DNA from: Pseudomonas sp. BP8
Lineage (GTDB): Bacteria; Pseudomonadota; Gammaproteobacteria; Pseudomonadales; Pseudomonadaceae
Length of the DNA stretch: 64,000 nucleotides
Direction: 5' to 3'
Assembly (NCBI RefSeq): GCF_017875955.1
Contig: NZ_JAGINK010000001.1
Coordinates: forward strand, 2,696,501-2,760,500
The translations under genes and the position numbers were made by a program. Positions 18,246 through 29,466 of the stretch are shown here, piece after piece; the first letter of the stretch is position 1, and each line of letters opens with the position of its first letter. The notes under the pieces are model-generated. The model had not been told where the DNA came from, ran no database searches, and worked only from the letters and a program-made list of their open reading frames with translations.

Positions 18246-18971
18246 TCAGTTACTCTCTGTCAATAGCCGCTGGTAGCGCGAGAGGCTCTCTTCCAGGTGT
18301 TTACGCAATGCGCTGCGTGCAGCTGCAACATCGCCCATAGTGATGGCGGAAAGGATTGCGCCGTGTTCACGGCCAATTTTCTTGATATGAGCGAGCCGGT
18401 TTTTACCACTGACCTGACTGTGCTTGAGGTTGAGATCCAGAATGATGTCAGGCCCCAAAGCTTCAAGTAACTCAGTGAAATGTGGGTTATTGGTTGCGCG
18501 CGCAATGGCCAAGTGGAATTCGAAATCCGCTTGGGCCTCTTCCTCAAGGCTTGATCCATCCAGCGCGTTGAAGCGATCGAACGCTTCGGTGATCCCTGCC
18601 AGTGTTGCCGGGGTTCTTCGTTCCGCGGCCCGTGCGACAGATTCAGTTTCTACGCCGAGACGCAGTTCGAGAACGTGAGCTGCAGCACGCACATCGTCGA
18701 CTACACTGCCGATGGCAAAGCCGATGCGTTTCACATCTGGCGCCACGACGAATACGCCGACGCCTTGCCGTGCGATAAGACGGCCACCTAGACGCAGGGA
18801 TGCTACGGCCTCACGAATGACAGGCCGACTCACATTGAATTCTTGGCACAGTGCCTGTTCTGACGGTAATTTCTCACCAGGGCCGTAGATACCGGAGTCA
18901 ATCCGGTTAGACAGTTCTCGGATAACAGTTTCGGCGAGATTGGCTCTGCGCCCTCGGACTGTCGTTTCCAT
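18246..18971 (-). CDS. FadR-subfamily GntR regulator (copy 1)
   Basis: The 241-residue protein has an N-terminal winged helix (GPGEKLPSEQALCQEFNVSR then PVIREAVASLRLGG) and a C-terminal FCD ligand-binding domain with metal-site residues in DFEFHLAIARATNNPHF. It aligns without gaps over its whole length to the next gene, and I judge about 80% of residues identical. Transcribed away from the ABC importer at 20332. Ligand unknown, probably an organic or amino acid linked to the importer or the catabolic cluster. Confidence 0.92.
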   Translation of the reverse strand: METTVRGRRANLAETVIRELSNRIDSGIYGPGEKLPSEQALCQEFNVSRPVIREAVASLRLGGRLIARQGVGVFVVAPDVKRIGFAIGSVVDDVRAAAHVLELRLGVETESVARAAERRTPATLAGITEAFDRFNALDGSSLEEEAQADFEFHLAIARATNNPHFTELLEALGPDIILDLNLKHSQVSGKNRLAHIKKIGREHGAILSAITMGDVAAARSALRKHLEESLSRYQRLLTESN

Positions 18972-19032
18972 GGTTAAAGCTCCAAATACTGACTTGCGGC
19001 GACCGACAGGTCATCCGAAATTTTGCTTGTAT

Positions 19033-19045
19033 GTTATCAAATAAC
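19033..19045. promoter_or_regulatory. Small palindrome before GntR copy 1
   Basis: GTTAT (19033-19037) and ATAAC (19041-19045) form a perfect palindrome with a 3-bp centre, 62 bp before the start of GntR copy 1. The size suits a GntR-family operator, but the sequence is AT-rich and could arise by chance. Confidence 0.3.
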
Positions 19046-19235
19046 TGACCTATCTGCCGAGATTTTGGGGGTTGTTGGTCGCCGCGCGTCAAGGCCTCTA
19101 GAACGGTAGTTACGGCGCCATGCACGTAAAAAGGTCGCTACATTCGCGGCAAAATCTTACGCTTTCCGGTCGCCTGACTGCTCAAACCAGGCACACAAGT
19201 GAAGCCTGAGGAGCAGGGTCGGCGGCAGGTCCTTT

Positions 19236-19961
19236 CTATGATCTGCTCTCGAGGACCTGCCTGTACCGCGACAAGCTCTCGTCCAAGTGTTTGCGCAATG
19301 CTGTCCGAGCGCCGGCCACATCACCCAGGCTGATTGCAGACAGAATTGCCCCATGCTCTCGTGAAATTTTCTTGAAATGGGACTGCCGGCTGCTGCCTTC
19401 CACCTGTGCATGCTTGAGGTTGAGATCGAGAATGATATCAGGGCCAAGAGCCTCCAAAAGTTCGGCAAAGTGAGGGTTGTTCGTGGCTCGCGCGATTGAC
19501 ATGTGAAACTCGAAATCGGCCTTCGCTTCTTCTGCGAGGGAAGCGTCGCTCAACGCATTGAACCTATCAAAAGCTTCGGTGATTTGAGCCAACCTGGAGG
19601 GGCTTCGCCGTTCCGCCGCCCGCGCAACTGATTCAGTTTCTAGGCCTAAGCGCAGTTCCAAGATCTGGGCGGCGGCTCGTACATCGTCAACCACCTGATC
19701 AACCACAAATCCGATGCGCTTGATCTCCTGTTCAACCACGAACACGCCGACACCTTGACGCGCGATCAATCGTCCCCCTAGCCGCAACGAGGCCACTGCT
19801 TCTCGGATAACCGGGCGACTGACGTTGAATTCCTTGCACAACTCCTGCTCTGACGGGAGTTTTTCACCAGGCCCCCAGGTGCCGTTGTCGATCCTTAGCG
19901 ACAGGCTCTGGATGACTGTCTCGGCTAAGTTCGCTCGTCGGATACCTAACGCTGCTCGCAT
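19236..19961 (-). CDS. FadR-subfamily GntR regulator (copy 2)
   Basis: The 241-residue paralogue of the neighbouring gene has the same winged helix (GPGEKLPSEQELCKEFNVSR) and FCD domain (DFEFHMSIARATNNPHF, then KISREHGAILSA). Most differences fall in the first 30 residues and around residues 78-90, leaving the recognition helix essentially identical, so both copies may bind the same DNA. The gene is divergent from the ABC importer. It is a recent tandem duplication that both copies have survived intact. Confidence 0.92.
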   Translation of the reverse strand: MRAALGIRRANLAETVIQSLSLRIDNGTWGPGEKLPSEQELCKEFNVSRPVIREAVASLRLGGRLIARQGVGVFVVEQEIKRIGFVVDQVVDDVRAAAQILELRLGLETESVARAAERRSPSRLAQITEAFDRFNALSDASLAEEAKADFEFHMSIARATNNPHFAELLEALGPDIILDLNLKHAQVEGSSRQSHFKKISREHGAILSAISLGDVAGARTALRKHLDESLSRYRQVLESRS

Positions 19962-20331
19962 AACAAATTGCTCCTTATTGGGGGGCTGAACACCCGTTTG
20001 TGCCGGAATTGATGAGTTTTTTGTAACTAGTCAAATCCCGAAATTTGACCTGATCTGACGCAAATTTAAGGGGATTTGTGCTCATCCCTCAGGCCGCGAT
20101 AGCGAGCGGTGTGGGGCCTGGCATCCAACCATGGACTGCTCCTTCGGTTTCAATTTGTCCTTAGCCAAGCATAGCTCTATTGACAGTTACCTGCTGACTG
20201 TTATCTTACAAGTGCAGTGGCGATTTCGCCAATGAGTGGTAAGCGATGTCGAGGTGCTCGTCTTGCTTTCAAGCCCCTCAGCGCTTGCTGTCTGTCCCGA
20301 TGCTCATCCGACCTTCCTGGGAGCACCAGAA
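19962..20331. other. Intergenic control region between GntR copy 2 and the ABC importer
   Basis: This 370-bp region between divergent genes holds the palindrome at 20030-20049 and a lone half-site TCTTACA at 20204-20210 that resembles one arm of the TetR operators but has no partner arm. I see no small gene. The promoters for both directions should lie here. Confidence 0.5.
20030..20049. promoter_or_regulatory. Candidate GntR operator before the importer
   Basis: GTCAAAT (20030-20036) and ATTTGAC (20043-20049) form a perfect 7-bp inverted repeat with a 6-bp spacer, 69 bp before GntR copy 2 and about 280 bp before the importer's first gene. It is a plausible site for the adjacent regulators. 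Confidence 0.45.
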
Positions 20332-21483
20332 ATGCAAAAGAACAAAAAAAGCGGGCTCACTTTGCTCGCGGCGGCGGTTAGCTTGACGATGGCTATGGGT
20401 ATGGCAAATGCGGACGAAAGCTTGGTCGTCAAGATCGGCTTCGCCGGGCCATTGACCGGCCCATCAGCGCATCAGGGGCAAGATGTCGAACACGGTATCC
20501 AAATCGCCGTCGACGAAGCGAATCAGCAACACCTGAAGATCGGTGGCAAAGTTGCCGAGTTCAAGCTGGTTTCAGAAGATGACGTGGCTGACCCCCGCAC
20601 CGGTACCGCTGTCGCGCAGCGCCTGGTGGATTCCAAGGTGTCCGTAGTGATCGGCCACTACAATTCCGGTACCAGCATTCCGGCATCCAAAATTTACGCT
20701 GCAGCCGGCATCCCGCAGATCTCACCTTCTGCGACCAATCCCGCACTTACCCAGCAGGGCATCACTTCGGTCTTTCGCGTAGTCAACGACGATGCCACCT
20801 TGGGTCGTTACGCAGGCAATTACCTGGTCAACAAGCTGGAAGCCAAACGCATCGCGATCTTTGATGATCGCACTGCCTATGGGCAAGGCTTGGCAGACGA
20901 GGTGACCAAGGCCGTTAAAGCGGCAGGCGGAAACGTGGTGGTTCGTGAATATACGAATGACAAGTCGACCGACTTCAACGCCATTCTGACGACTGCCAAA
21001 GCCCAGAAAGCAGATGCGGTGTTCTTTGCGGCCCTCGATTACCAAGCTGCGCCGATGGCCAAGCAGATGAAAAACCTGGGCCTCAAAGCCCGCTTCATGA
21101 ATATTGGCAATTTGCCTAACGACGCCTTCAAGCAAATGGCAGGAAGCGCTGCTGAAGGTGTGTATGCGTGGAACTACGGAACGCCACTGCTTGAGATGCC
21201 CAAGGGGGCGGCATTCGAGCAGAAGCTCAAAGATAAATTTGGAGTAGGCGTCGTACAGTCTTCGCCTGCTGCCTATGACGCGACCTGGGCTGCCATCAAT
21301 GCGATGGTCACGGCCGGCTCAGCAGATCCAGCGACCTACTTGCCAGTACTCAAGAGTGAAACCTATGAGGGCGTGACAGGAACCATCGCTTTCGACGAGC
21401 ACGGCAACCTGAAAAGTCCAGCTGCCACGGTATTCCAGTTCGAAGGTGGGGCATGGAAGACCTTGGCCGTTCAGCGGGATTGA
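20332..21483 (+). CDS. Branched-chain amino-acid-type ABC transporter substrate-binding protein
   Basis: This is a periplasmic binding protein of the LivK/LivJ family (Peripla_BP_6). Starting at ATG 20332 gives 383 residues and a clear signal peptide (MQKNKKSGLTLLAAAVSLTM... cleaved after ANA). The frame is open from 20236, but upstream residues are not signal-like. Mature motifs include GFAGPLTGPSAHQGQDVEHG and VIGHYNSGTSIPAS. It is the first gene of a complete five-gene importer. The ligand could be a branched-chain amino acid or another amide or amino acid; the neighbouring catabolic genes make the latter attractive. Confidence 0.92.
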   Translation: MQKNKKSGLTLLAAAVSLTMAMGMANADESLVVKIGFAGPLTGPSAHQGQDVEHGIQIAVDEANQQHLKIGGKVAEFKLVSEDDVADPRTGTAVAQRLVDSKVSVVIGHYNSGTSIPASKIYAAAGIPQISPSATNPALTQQGITSVFRVVNDDATLGRYAGNYLVNKLEAKRIAIFDDRTAYGQGLADEVTKAVKAAGGNVVVREYTNDKSTDFNAILTTAKAQKADAVFFAALDYQAAPMAKQMKNLGLKARFMNIGNLPNDAFKQMAGSAAEGVYAWNYGTPLLEMPKGAAFEQKLKDKFGVGVVQSSPAAYDATWAAINAMVTAGSADPATYLPVLKSETYEGVTGTIAFDEHGNLKSPAATVFQFEGGAWKTLAVQRD

Positions 21484-21616
21484 TTCGCGGCAACCTCGAA
21501 TAATTAGCGGGCTTCGGTCTGCAAAAAAACAAGAAGACTTTATCCATCTGCCAGCCCCGACAGCATCTGACGCTAGTCAGGTGTTCGTCGTAAACGCAGT
21601 TTCGAGGATTCAGCTC

Positions 21617-22551
21617 GTGGACGTTAACTTCGATATTTTGCTTCAACAGATACTCAACGGACTCGTTCTGGGCAGTATCTACGCCTTGGTCGCTCTCGGT
21701 TACACCATGGTCTACGGGATCATCGGCTTGATCAACTTTGCCCACGGCGAAGTGGTCATGGTCGGTGCCATGGTCACTATCTCCGTACTCACCATGCTGG
21801 CCGGTGCAGGCTTTGCTCCTGGTATCGTGACCTTGCTTATTGCAATCATGGCCGCAGCGGTCGTCTGTATGTTGCTGGCTCAGGGCATGGAGAAATATGC
21901 CTATCGCCCTTTACGAAAGGCGCCACGGTTAACGCCATTGATTTTGGCCATTGGTATCTCCATCGCTCTGCAAAACCTCGCGATGATGATCTGGGGTCGC
22001 GGCTACAAGACCTTCCCCGAAGTGGTTGAAACTCAGCCCGTGGAAATTTTCGGCGCAACCATGACCAACGTCCAGGTAGCAATCATGCTGATCGCCGTGG
22101 TCATCATGTTGGCGCTCTGGCTGTTGGTTGATAAGACCAAGCTGGGCAAAGCGATGCGCGCTACGGCGCAAAATCAAGAGGTAGCGGGGTTGATGGGCAT
22201 CAACATCAACCGTGTGATATCCGCCACCTTCCTCATCGGCGCCAGTCTGGGCGCGATTGCCGGCGTCATGCGTGCCATCAACTACGGACAAGCCGATGCG
22301 TACATGGGCTTGCTGCTTGGCCTCAAGGCGTTCTCCGCAGCGGTACTCGGTGGCATTGGAAATCTGTTCGGCGCGATGGCGGGCGGCTTGCTGCTGGGGC
22401 TGATCGAATCCCTCGCTGCTGGCTACACCGGACAGCTGACGGGGGGCTTCCTGGGCGCGAACTACCAGGACATTTTCGCCTTCGCAGTACTCATCCTGGT
22501 CTTGCTGTTCCGTCCGAATGGCTTGCTTGGTGAGCGCCAAGCTGATCGAGC

Positions 22552-22555
<4 letters not shown>
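21617..22555 (+). CDS. LivH-type ABC transporter permease
   Basis: Starting at GTG 21617, preceded by GAGGA at 21604, gives 312 residues. That begins VDVNFDILLQQILNGLVLG, the usual LivH N-terminus. About eight membrane segments follow, with the conserved permease loop GKAMRATAQNQEVAGLMGIN. The frame is open from 21446, but that part is not LivH-like. The stop overlaps the start of the next permease gene by 4 bp. Confidence 0.9.
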
Positions 22556-25297
<2,742 letters not shown>

Positions 25298-25320
25298 TGC
25301 CGAAGGAGGCGGCGGCGGGG

Positions 25321-25337
25321 CGATCAGAACCTGATCG
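25321..25337. repeat. Short palindrome after the importer operon
   Basis: CGATCAG (25321-25327) and CTGATCG (25331-25337) are perfect inverted repeats with a 3-bp centre, 35 bp before the RidA gene. It may be a weak terminator stem or an operator; there is no T-tract. Confidence 0.35.
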
Positions 25338-25371
25338 TGGGTAATAAATCTTGAATTAGGAATATTCAGCT

Positions 25372-25719
25372 TTGAACCATATTGAACGCTTTGACTTTGA
25401 TACTCGAATCCACCATGCCGTTACACACAATGGTGTGGTTTACCTAACAGGCCAAGTGGGTACTCCGGGAGCGTCTGCTGCAGCGCAGACCCAGGAAATT
25501 CTTGCAAAAATTGATCGCCTCCTGGATTTGGCAGGCAGCGACAAATCTAAAATCCTGAATGCAGTTCTTTGGCTGGACGACTTCAGGGATTTCGACGAAG
25601 TGAATCGGATCTGGGATGCCTGGATCGATAAAGAGCATGCTCCAGCTCGTTCGAGTGGACAGGTTCGACTTGCCAAACCAGGCATGTTGGTTGAGGCCAT
25701 CATCACGGCAGCCGTTTGA
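25372..25719 (+). CDS. RidA family (imine/enamine deaminase) protein
   Basis: The 115-residue YjgF/YER057c/UK114 family member is of the YoaB-like length class. It begins at TTG 25372 with AGGA at 25358 upstream. Family features include GVVYLTGQVG near residue 22, VLWLDDFRDFDEVN and the conserved Arg followed by SSGQVRLAKPGMLVE. Members hydrolyse reactive imines and enamines formed by amino-acid oxidases and PLP enzymes. A DAO oxidase and an aminotransferase are encoded in the nearby catabolic cluster, which gives it a plausible role. Confidence 0.88.
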   Translation: MNHIERFDFDTRIHHAVTHNGVVYLTGQVGTPGASAAAQTQEILAKIDRLLDLAGSDKSKILNAVLWLDDFRDFDEVNRIWDAWIDKEHAPARSSGQVRLAKPGMLVEAIITAAV

Positions 25720-25796
25720 GTGGGCTGTTGCGTGCCTGATTGGCTGACGTCGAGTGCGACCCTGTCGGAGTCGTAAAAGATAACGAGAATACAACA

Positions 25797-25818
25797 CGCC
25801 GCCGCATACGCGGCGGCG
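25797..25818. repeat. GC-rich 9-bp hairpin before the permease gene
   Basis: CGCCGCCGC (25797-25805) pairs with GCGGCGGCG (25810-25818) around a 4-nt loop. It lies between the RidA and permease genes and ends 19 bp before the permease start, so it could end the RidA transcript or modulate permease translation. No T-tract. Confidence 0.45.
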
Positions 25819-25837
25819 GAGTTGATCGAAGGTTTAG

Positions 25838-27250
25838 ATGATGTCGCTACAACCTAATGAAGAACGTTCCCTCCATCATGGCTTGACCTCTCGCCAGGTT
25901 TCCATGATTTCGATTGCTGGCATCATTGGTGCCGGCCTTTTTATCGGGTCGTCCACTGCTATCGCCTCCGCAGGGCCGGCAATTCTGATCTCGTATGCGA
26001 TGACAGGGCTCCTGGTCCTACTCGTCATGCGTATGCTGGGTGAAATGGCAGTAGCCAATCCCAACAGCGGTTCGTTCTCGACCTACGCCGGCGAAGCCAT
26101 TGGGCGATGGGCGGGCTTCACCACGGGTTGGCTTTACTGGTGGTTCTGGGTGTTGATTATCCCGGTAGAAGCGATTGCGGGAGGCGATATCTTGCATGTC
26201 TACTTCCCCGATGTGCCGGCGTGGCTGTTTGCATTTCTGATCATGTTCGTTCTGGCGGGCACCAACTTGGCGAGCGTCAAGAATTTTGGTGAGTTTGAGT
26301 TCTGGTTTGCGCTGGTAAAGGTATTGGCCATTGCGGCATTTATTGTTGTAGGCGGAATGGCAGTGTTTGGGGTATGGCCGTTAGCTGAAACAGGTGGCGT
26401 CCACAAGCTTTGGTCCGAGGGTGGCTTCATGCCTAATGGCTGGGGTGCCGTGCTTGGTGGTGTATTAATCACGATCTTTTCTTTCTTTGGCGCAGAGGTC
26501 GTCACTATCGCCGCTGGCGAGACTTCAAATCCCCAAGAGAAAATCAGACGCGCCACCAACCTTGTGGTTTACCGCATTGCCATTTTCTACTTGGCGTCGA
26601 TCTTCTTGGTCGTATCGCTGGTCGCCTGGAACGATCCGCAATTGACCCAGGTAGGATCGTTCCAGCGGGTGCTGGAAATCTTGAATATACCTGCAGCCAA
26701 GGTAATCGTTGATATGGTCGTGCTGGTGGCCGTAACGAGTTGCATGAATTCTGGACTGTATACTGCTTCGCGGATGTTGTACTCGCTGGGGGCGCGCGGT
26801 GAAGCGTTACCCATGACCAAATACCTGACGCGTAATGGCGTGCCTGCAGTAGCAGTCGTGCTCTCGACGCTGGCAGGGTTCGTCGGCTGCCTGCTCAATT
26901 ACTTGTTTCCGGGAAAAGTGTTTACCTTCCTGCTGTCCACTACCGGTGCGCTAGCACTGCTCGTGTACCTCGTAATCGCAATTTCCCAGCTCCGAATGCG
27001 CGCGCGCGCCGAACGTGATGGTACGCAATTGTCGTTCAAAATGTGGATGTTCCCTTGGCTTACCTGGGCCGTCATAGGCACCATCGTAATGGTTCTGGGG
27101 TACATGCTGTTTAGCGATGCTTACCGGTATGAAACCCTGATGACCGCAGCGGTTACCCTGTTCATTATCACTGTGTATGTGGTTCGTCAGCGGCTCAGTA
27201 GCTCTGTGGCGAGTGAGCGAAGCTCTGTGGTCTTTACCAAGACGAATTGA
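25838..27250 (+). CDS. APC superfamily amino-acid permease, GabP-like
   Basis: The 470-residue permease has 12 predicted membrane segments and the family signature IAGIIGAGLFIGSSTAIASAG near residue 27. The pattern (SMISIAG, SFSTYAGEAIGRWAGF, NPQEKIRRATNLVVYRI) resembles GABA/proton symporters, but specificity cannot be assigned. Two ATG codons in tandem (25838, 25841) could start it. It is the last gene of the transport block, so the organism has both an ABC importer and a symporter here. Confidence 0.88.
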   Translation: MMSLQPNEERSLHHGLTSRQVSMISIAGIIGAGLFIGSSTAIASAGPAILISYAMTGLLVLLVMRMLGEMAVANPNSGSFSTYAGEAIGRWAGFTTGWLYWWFWVLIIPVEAIAGGDILHVYFPDVPAWLFAFLIMFVLAGTNLASVKNFGEFEFWFALVKVLAIAAFIVVGGMAVFGVWPLAETGGVHKLWSEGGFMPNGWGAVLGGVLITIFSFFGAEVVTIAAGETSNPQEKIRRATNLVVYRIAIFYLASIFLVVSLVAWNDPQLTQVGSFQRVLEILNIPAAKVIVDMVVLVAVTSCMNSGLYTASRMLYSLGARGEALPMTKYLTRNGVPAVAVVLSTLAGFVGCLLNYLFPGKVFTFLLSTTGALALLVYLVIAISQLRMRARAERDGTQLSFKMWMFPWLTWAVIGTIVMVLGYMLFSDAYRYETLMTAAVTLFIITVYVVRQRLSSSVASERSSVVFTKTN

Positions 27251-27604
27251 GGTCAAGGGATCTAGGCGCGGGCCATTCTATGGCCTCCGTCTAGCTCGAT
27301 CAGGCAGTGTCGGGTGCCTGAACACTTTACGCCTAGTGCGCTTGCATACAGCGGCTGTACACCGATGACCGCGGCGCCTGCCACTTCGTCTCCGGTGGGG
27401 GGATGGAACGCGTAATCCCGCGTCTGGATGGGGCGTAGGTGGTTAATCGGCCACTGCCGATGCGCGGGCTTGCCTAGCGTACGGACAATGCCCAGTTGGC
27501 GGAACTTGCGACCTTCTTGCGTTAAGGCTGGTCGAGCCAAGCCTCGGTGATGACGGCTGAACAAATCGGTGAGATCCGGGCTTCAATGGCTCACGGTCAT
27601 TGTG

Positions 27605-27640
27605 GCATCCCAAAAGGCGCTTGTGCGCCTTTTGGGATGC
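27605..27640. repeat. Perfect 16-bp stem-loop
   Basis: GCATCCCAAAAGGCGC (27605-27620) pairs exactly with GCGCCTTTTGGGATGC (27625-27640) around a TTGT loop. It lies between the convergent permease and pcaJ genes, 27 bp before a second hairpin with a T-tract. Confidence 0.7.
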
Positions 27641-27666
27641 TTCAGCTTCCGCCTTCAGTGTCATTC

Positions 27667-27692
27667 AAGCCCTGATGTCAGGGCTTCTTTTT
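27667..27692 (+). terminator. Rho-independent terminator on the plus strand
   Basis: AAGCCCTGA (27667-27675) pairs with TCAGGGCTT (27678-27686), followed by C and five T. It points rightwards, yet the nearest rightward gene ends 417 bp earlier. It may close the permease transcript. Confidence 0.75.
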
Positions 27693-27743
27693 ATCTGCAA
27701 GTTGGATAGCTGTCCGCCTTGGCGGCGATGCTGACTGCGTCAT

Positions 27744-28385
27744 TTATTGAATCAGCGGCACGCCACTCAGTGCTTGCAATTGCTCGAAGTCGATGTCTGC
27801 GCAAATCTCGATCACGCGCAGACCGTCGGAGGTCACTTCCAGCACGGCCAGGTCGGTGTAAATGCGGCTGACGCAACCGAAACCGGTCGGCGGGTAGGTG
27901 CACTCGGGCACCAGTTTGCTTTCGCCGGATTTGGTCAGGTGATTCATCATCACGAACACCTGGCGCGCGCCAGTGGCCAGGTCCATCGCGCCGCCCACCG
28001 CCGGAATGGAGCCCTCGGCGCCGGTATGCCAGTTGGCCAAGTCGCCCTTGACCGACACTTGGAAGGCACCCAGTACGGCGATGTCCAGGTGGCCGCCGCG
28101 CATCATCGAGAACGAGTCTGCGTGATGGAAGAAAGCGCCACCGGGGAGCATGGTCACGTGCTCCTTACTGGCGTTGATCAGGTCATCGTCTTCCTCGTCC
28201 GGTGCAGGGCTTGGGCCCATGCCCAGCAGGCCGTTCTCGCTGTGCAGGAACACTTCCTTGTCGCCCAGAAAGTTGGCCACCATGGTCGGTGCGCCAATGC
28301 CCAGGTTGACGTAGGCGCCTTCCTGAATGTCTGCAGCCACGCGCTGGGCCATCTCGGTGCGGGAGAGCTTTTTGGTAATGGACAT
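27744..28385 (-). CDS. pcaJ: 3-oxoadipate CoA-transferase subunit B
   Basis: The 213-residue class I CoA-transferase beta subunit transfers CoA from succinyl-CoA to 3-oxoadipate in the beta-ketoadipate pathway. ATG 28385 gives MSITKKLSRTEMAQRVAADI, which matches P. putida PcaJ as I recall it. The catalytic Glu lies in SENGLLGMGP and GGAMDLATGAR is conserved. It is 8 bp downstream of pcaI, with which it forms the enzyme. Confidence 0.93.
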   Translation of the reverse strand: MSITKKLSRTEMAQRVAADIQEGAYVNLGIGAPTMVANFLGDKEVFLHSENGLLGMGPSPAPDEEDDDLINASKEHVTMLPGGAFFHHADSFSMMRGGHLDIAVLGAFQVSVKGDLANWHTGAEGSIPAVGGAMDLATGARQVFVMMNHLTKSGESKLVPECTYPPTGFGCVSRIYTDLAVLEVTSDGLRVIEICADIDFEQLQALSGVPLIQ

Positions 28386-28393
28386 GGCAGGCC

Positions 28394-29089
28394 TCAAGCA
28401 GCGTTGACGATCGAAGAAACGGCAGCGCCGGAGACGGCGACCACGCGTTGGACGAAGATACCCGGGGTGATGATGTGTTCCGGGTCCAGCTCGCCGAGCT
28501 CGACGATCTGGTCGACCTGGGCGATGGCGGTCTTGGCGGCCATGGCCATGATCGGGCCGAAGTTGCGCGCGGCCTTGCGGTAGATCAGGTTGCCCCAGCG
28601 GTCGCCGTTGTAGGCCTTGATCAGCGCGAAGTCGGCGTGCAGCGGCATTTCCAGCACGTACATGCGGCCATCGATCTCACGGGTTTCCTTGCCTTTGGCG
28701 AGCAGGGTGCCGTAGCCGGTCGGCGAGAAGAACGCCCCGATCCCGGAACCGGCGGCGCGGATGCGTTCGGCCAGGTTGCCTTGCGGCACCACTTCCAACT
28801 CGATCTTGCCGGCGCGGTACAGTTCGTCGAACACGTAGGAGTCGGACTGGCGCGGGAACGAGCAGACCACCTTGCGCACGCAGCCTGCCTTGAGCAGGGC
28901 GGCCAGGCCGATTTCGCCGTTACCGGCGTTGTTGCTGATGATGGTCAGGTCACGGGCACCGGTGGCGATTAGGCCGTCGATGAGCTCGGAGGGCATGCCG
29001 GCAGTACCGAAGCCACCGACCATGATGGTCGAACCGTCAGTGATGCCAGCCACCGCGCTGGTGATGGATTCGTAGGTTTTATTGATCAA
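28394..29089 (-). CDS. pcaI: 3-oxoadipate CoA-transferase subunit A
   Basis: The 231-residue alpha subunit has the glycine-rich block MVGGFGTAGMPSELIDGL and SNNAGNGEIGLAALLKAG, nearly the same as P. putida PcaI. I chose TTG 29089, with CAGGAG 7 bp before it, because the family begins INKTYESI there; the frame is open further to 29179 but is not conserved. PcaR-box-like repeats lie about 125-160 bp upstream. The rest of the pca pathway is not in the window. Confidence 0.92.
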   Translation of the reverse strand: MINKTYESITSAVAGITDGSTIMVGGFGTAGMPSELIDGLIATGARDLTIISNNAGNGEIGLAALLKAGCVRKVVCSFPRQSDSYVFDELYRAGKIELEVVPQGNLAERIRAAGSGIGAFFSPTGYGTLLAKGKETREIDGRMYVLEMPLHADFALIKAYNGDRWGNLIYRKAARNFGPIMAMAAKTAIAQVDQIVELGELDPEHIITPGIFVQRVVAVSGAAVSSIVNAA

Positions 29090-29466
29090 GGCGAGCTCCT
29101 GGTTGTTCCTGGAGTAGAGATTGGTGAGCCACTCAGCGATTGGCGTGGTTTTGCTGATGTGAGCCATAGCGTGCCGCAAGACTGGGCGGCAGTAGAGGGG
29201 GATTGGCGGAATCGGTGCGGTTATCGAACTGTTGTGCGATATTCGGTTATTTCTACGGCCGCAAGCGGTCGCCCGAGCGCTCGGCGGCTTGCTGGAAGTA
29301 CGATCGGAAGAGGGTCGACGAACATCGATCCTTGCCGAATAGATATGCGGTGCTCCCGAAATAGGCGACGTATATCTCCGCTGATGGCGTCCGGGGTTAG
29401 CCCATACGCCAGTGCGCGTGCATGAGAAGCTGTTCGGCCTATTACGGGGATCGCTTAGCGGTAGTC
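29090..29466. other. Upstream region of pcaIJ, no gene
   Basis: The 377 bp between the IclR gene and pcaI carry the PcaR-box-like sites at 29215-29248 and no convincing coding frame. The open frame 29159-29425 on the plus strand has arginine- and serine-rich composition typical of a shadow. Confidence 0.5.
29215..29248 (-). promoter_or_regulatory. Tandem PcaR-box-like sites in the pcaI promoter region
   Basis: On the minus strand 29215-29229 reads GTTCGATAACCGCAC, one base from GTTCGATAATCGCAC, the P. putida PcaR box as I remember it. A weaker copy at 29234-29248 matches at 10 of 15 positions. PcaR activates pcaI with 3-oxoadipate. The consensus is quoted from memory. Confidence 0.6.

Larger units (their letters stand above)
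27251..27743. other. Intergenic region with two strong hairpins and no clear gene
   Basis: This 493-bp gap separates convergent genes. Open frames exist (for example 27262-27564 on the minus strand), but none resembles a protein family I recognise and several overlap on both strands. The region ends with the hairpins at 27605-27640 and 27667-27692. Confidence 0.5.

Noticed and set aside
20204..20210. Third TetR operator before the ABC importer
   Set aside because: Only one arm, TCTTACA, is present; the bases where the other arm should be do not match.
27262..27564. Minus-strand open frame of 100 codons after the permease
   Set aside because: No recognisable family or start signal; competing open frames on both strands suggest chance.
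29159..29425. Plus-strand open frame of 88 codons before pcaI
   Set aside because: It overlaps the regulatory sites of pcaI and has shadow-like composition.
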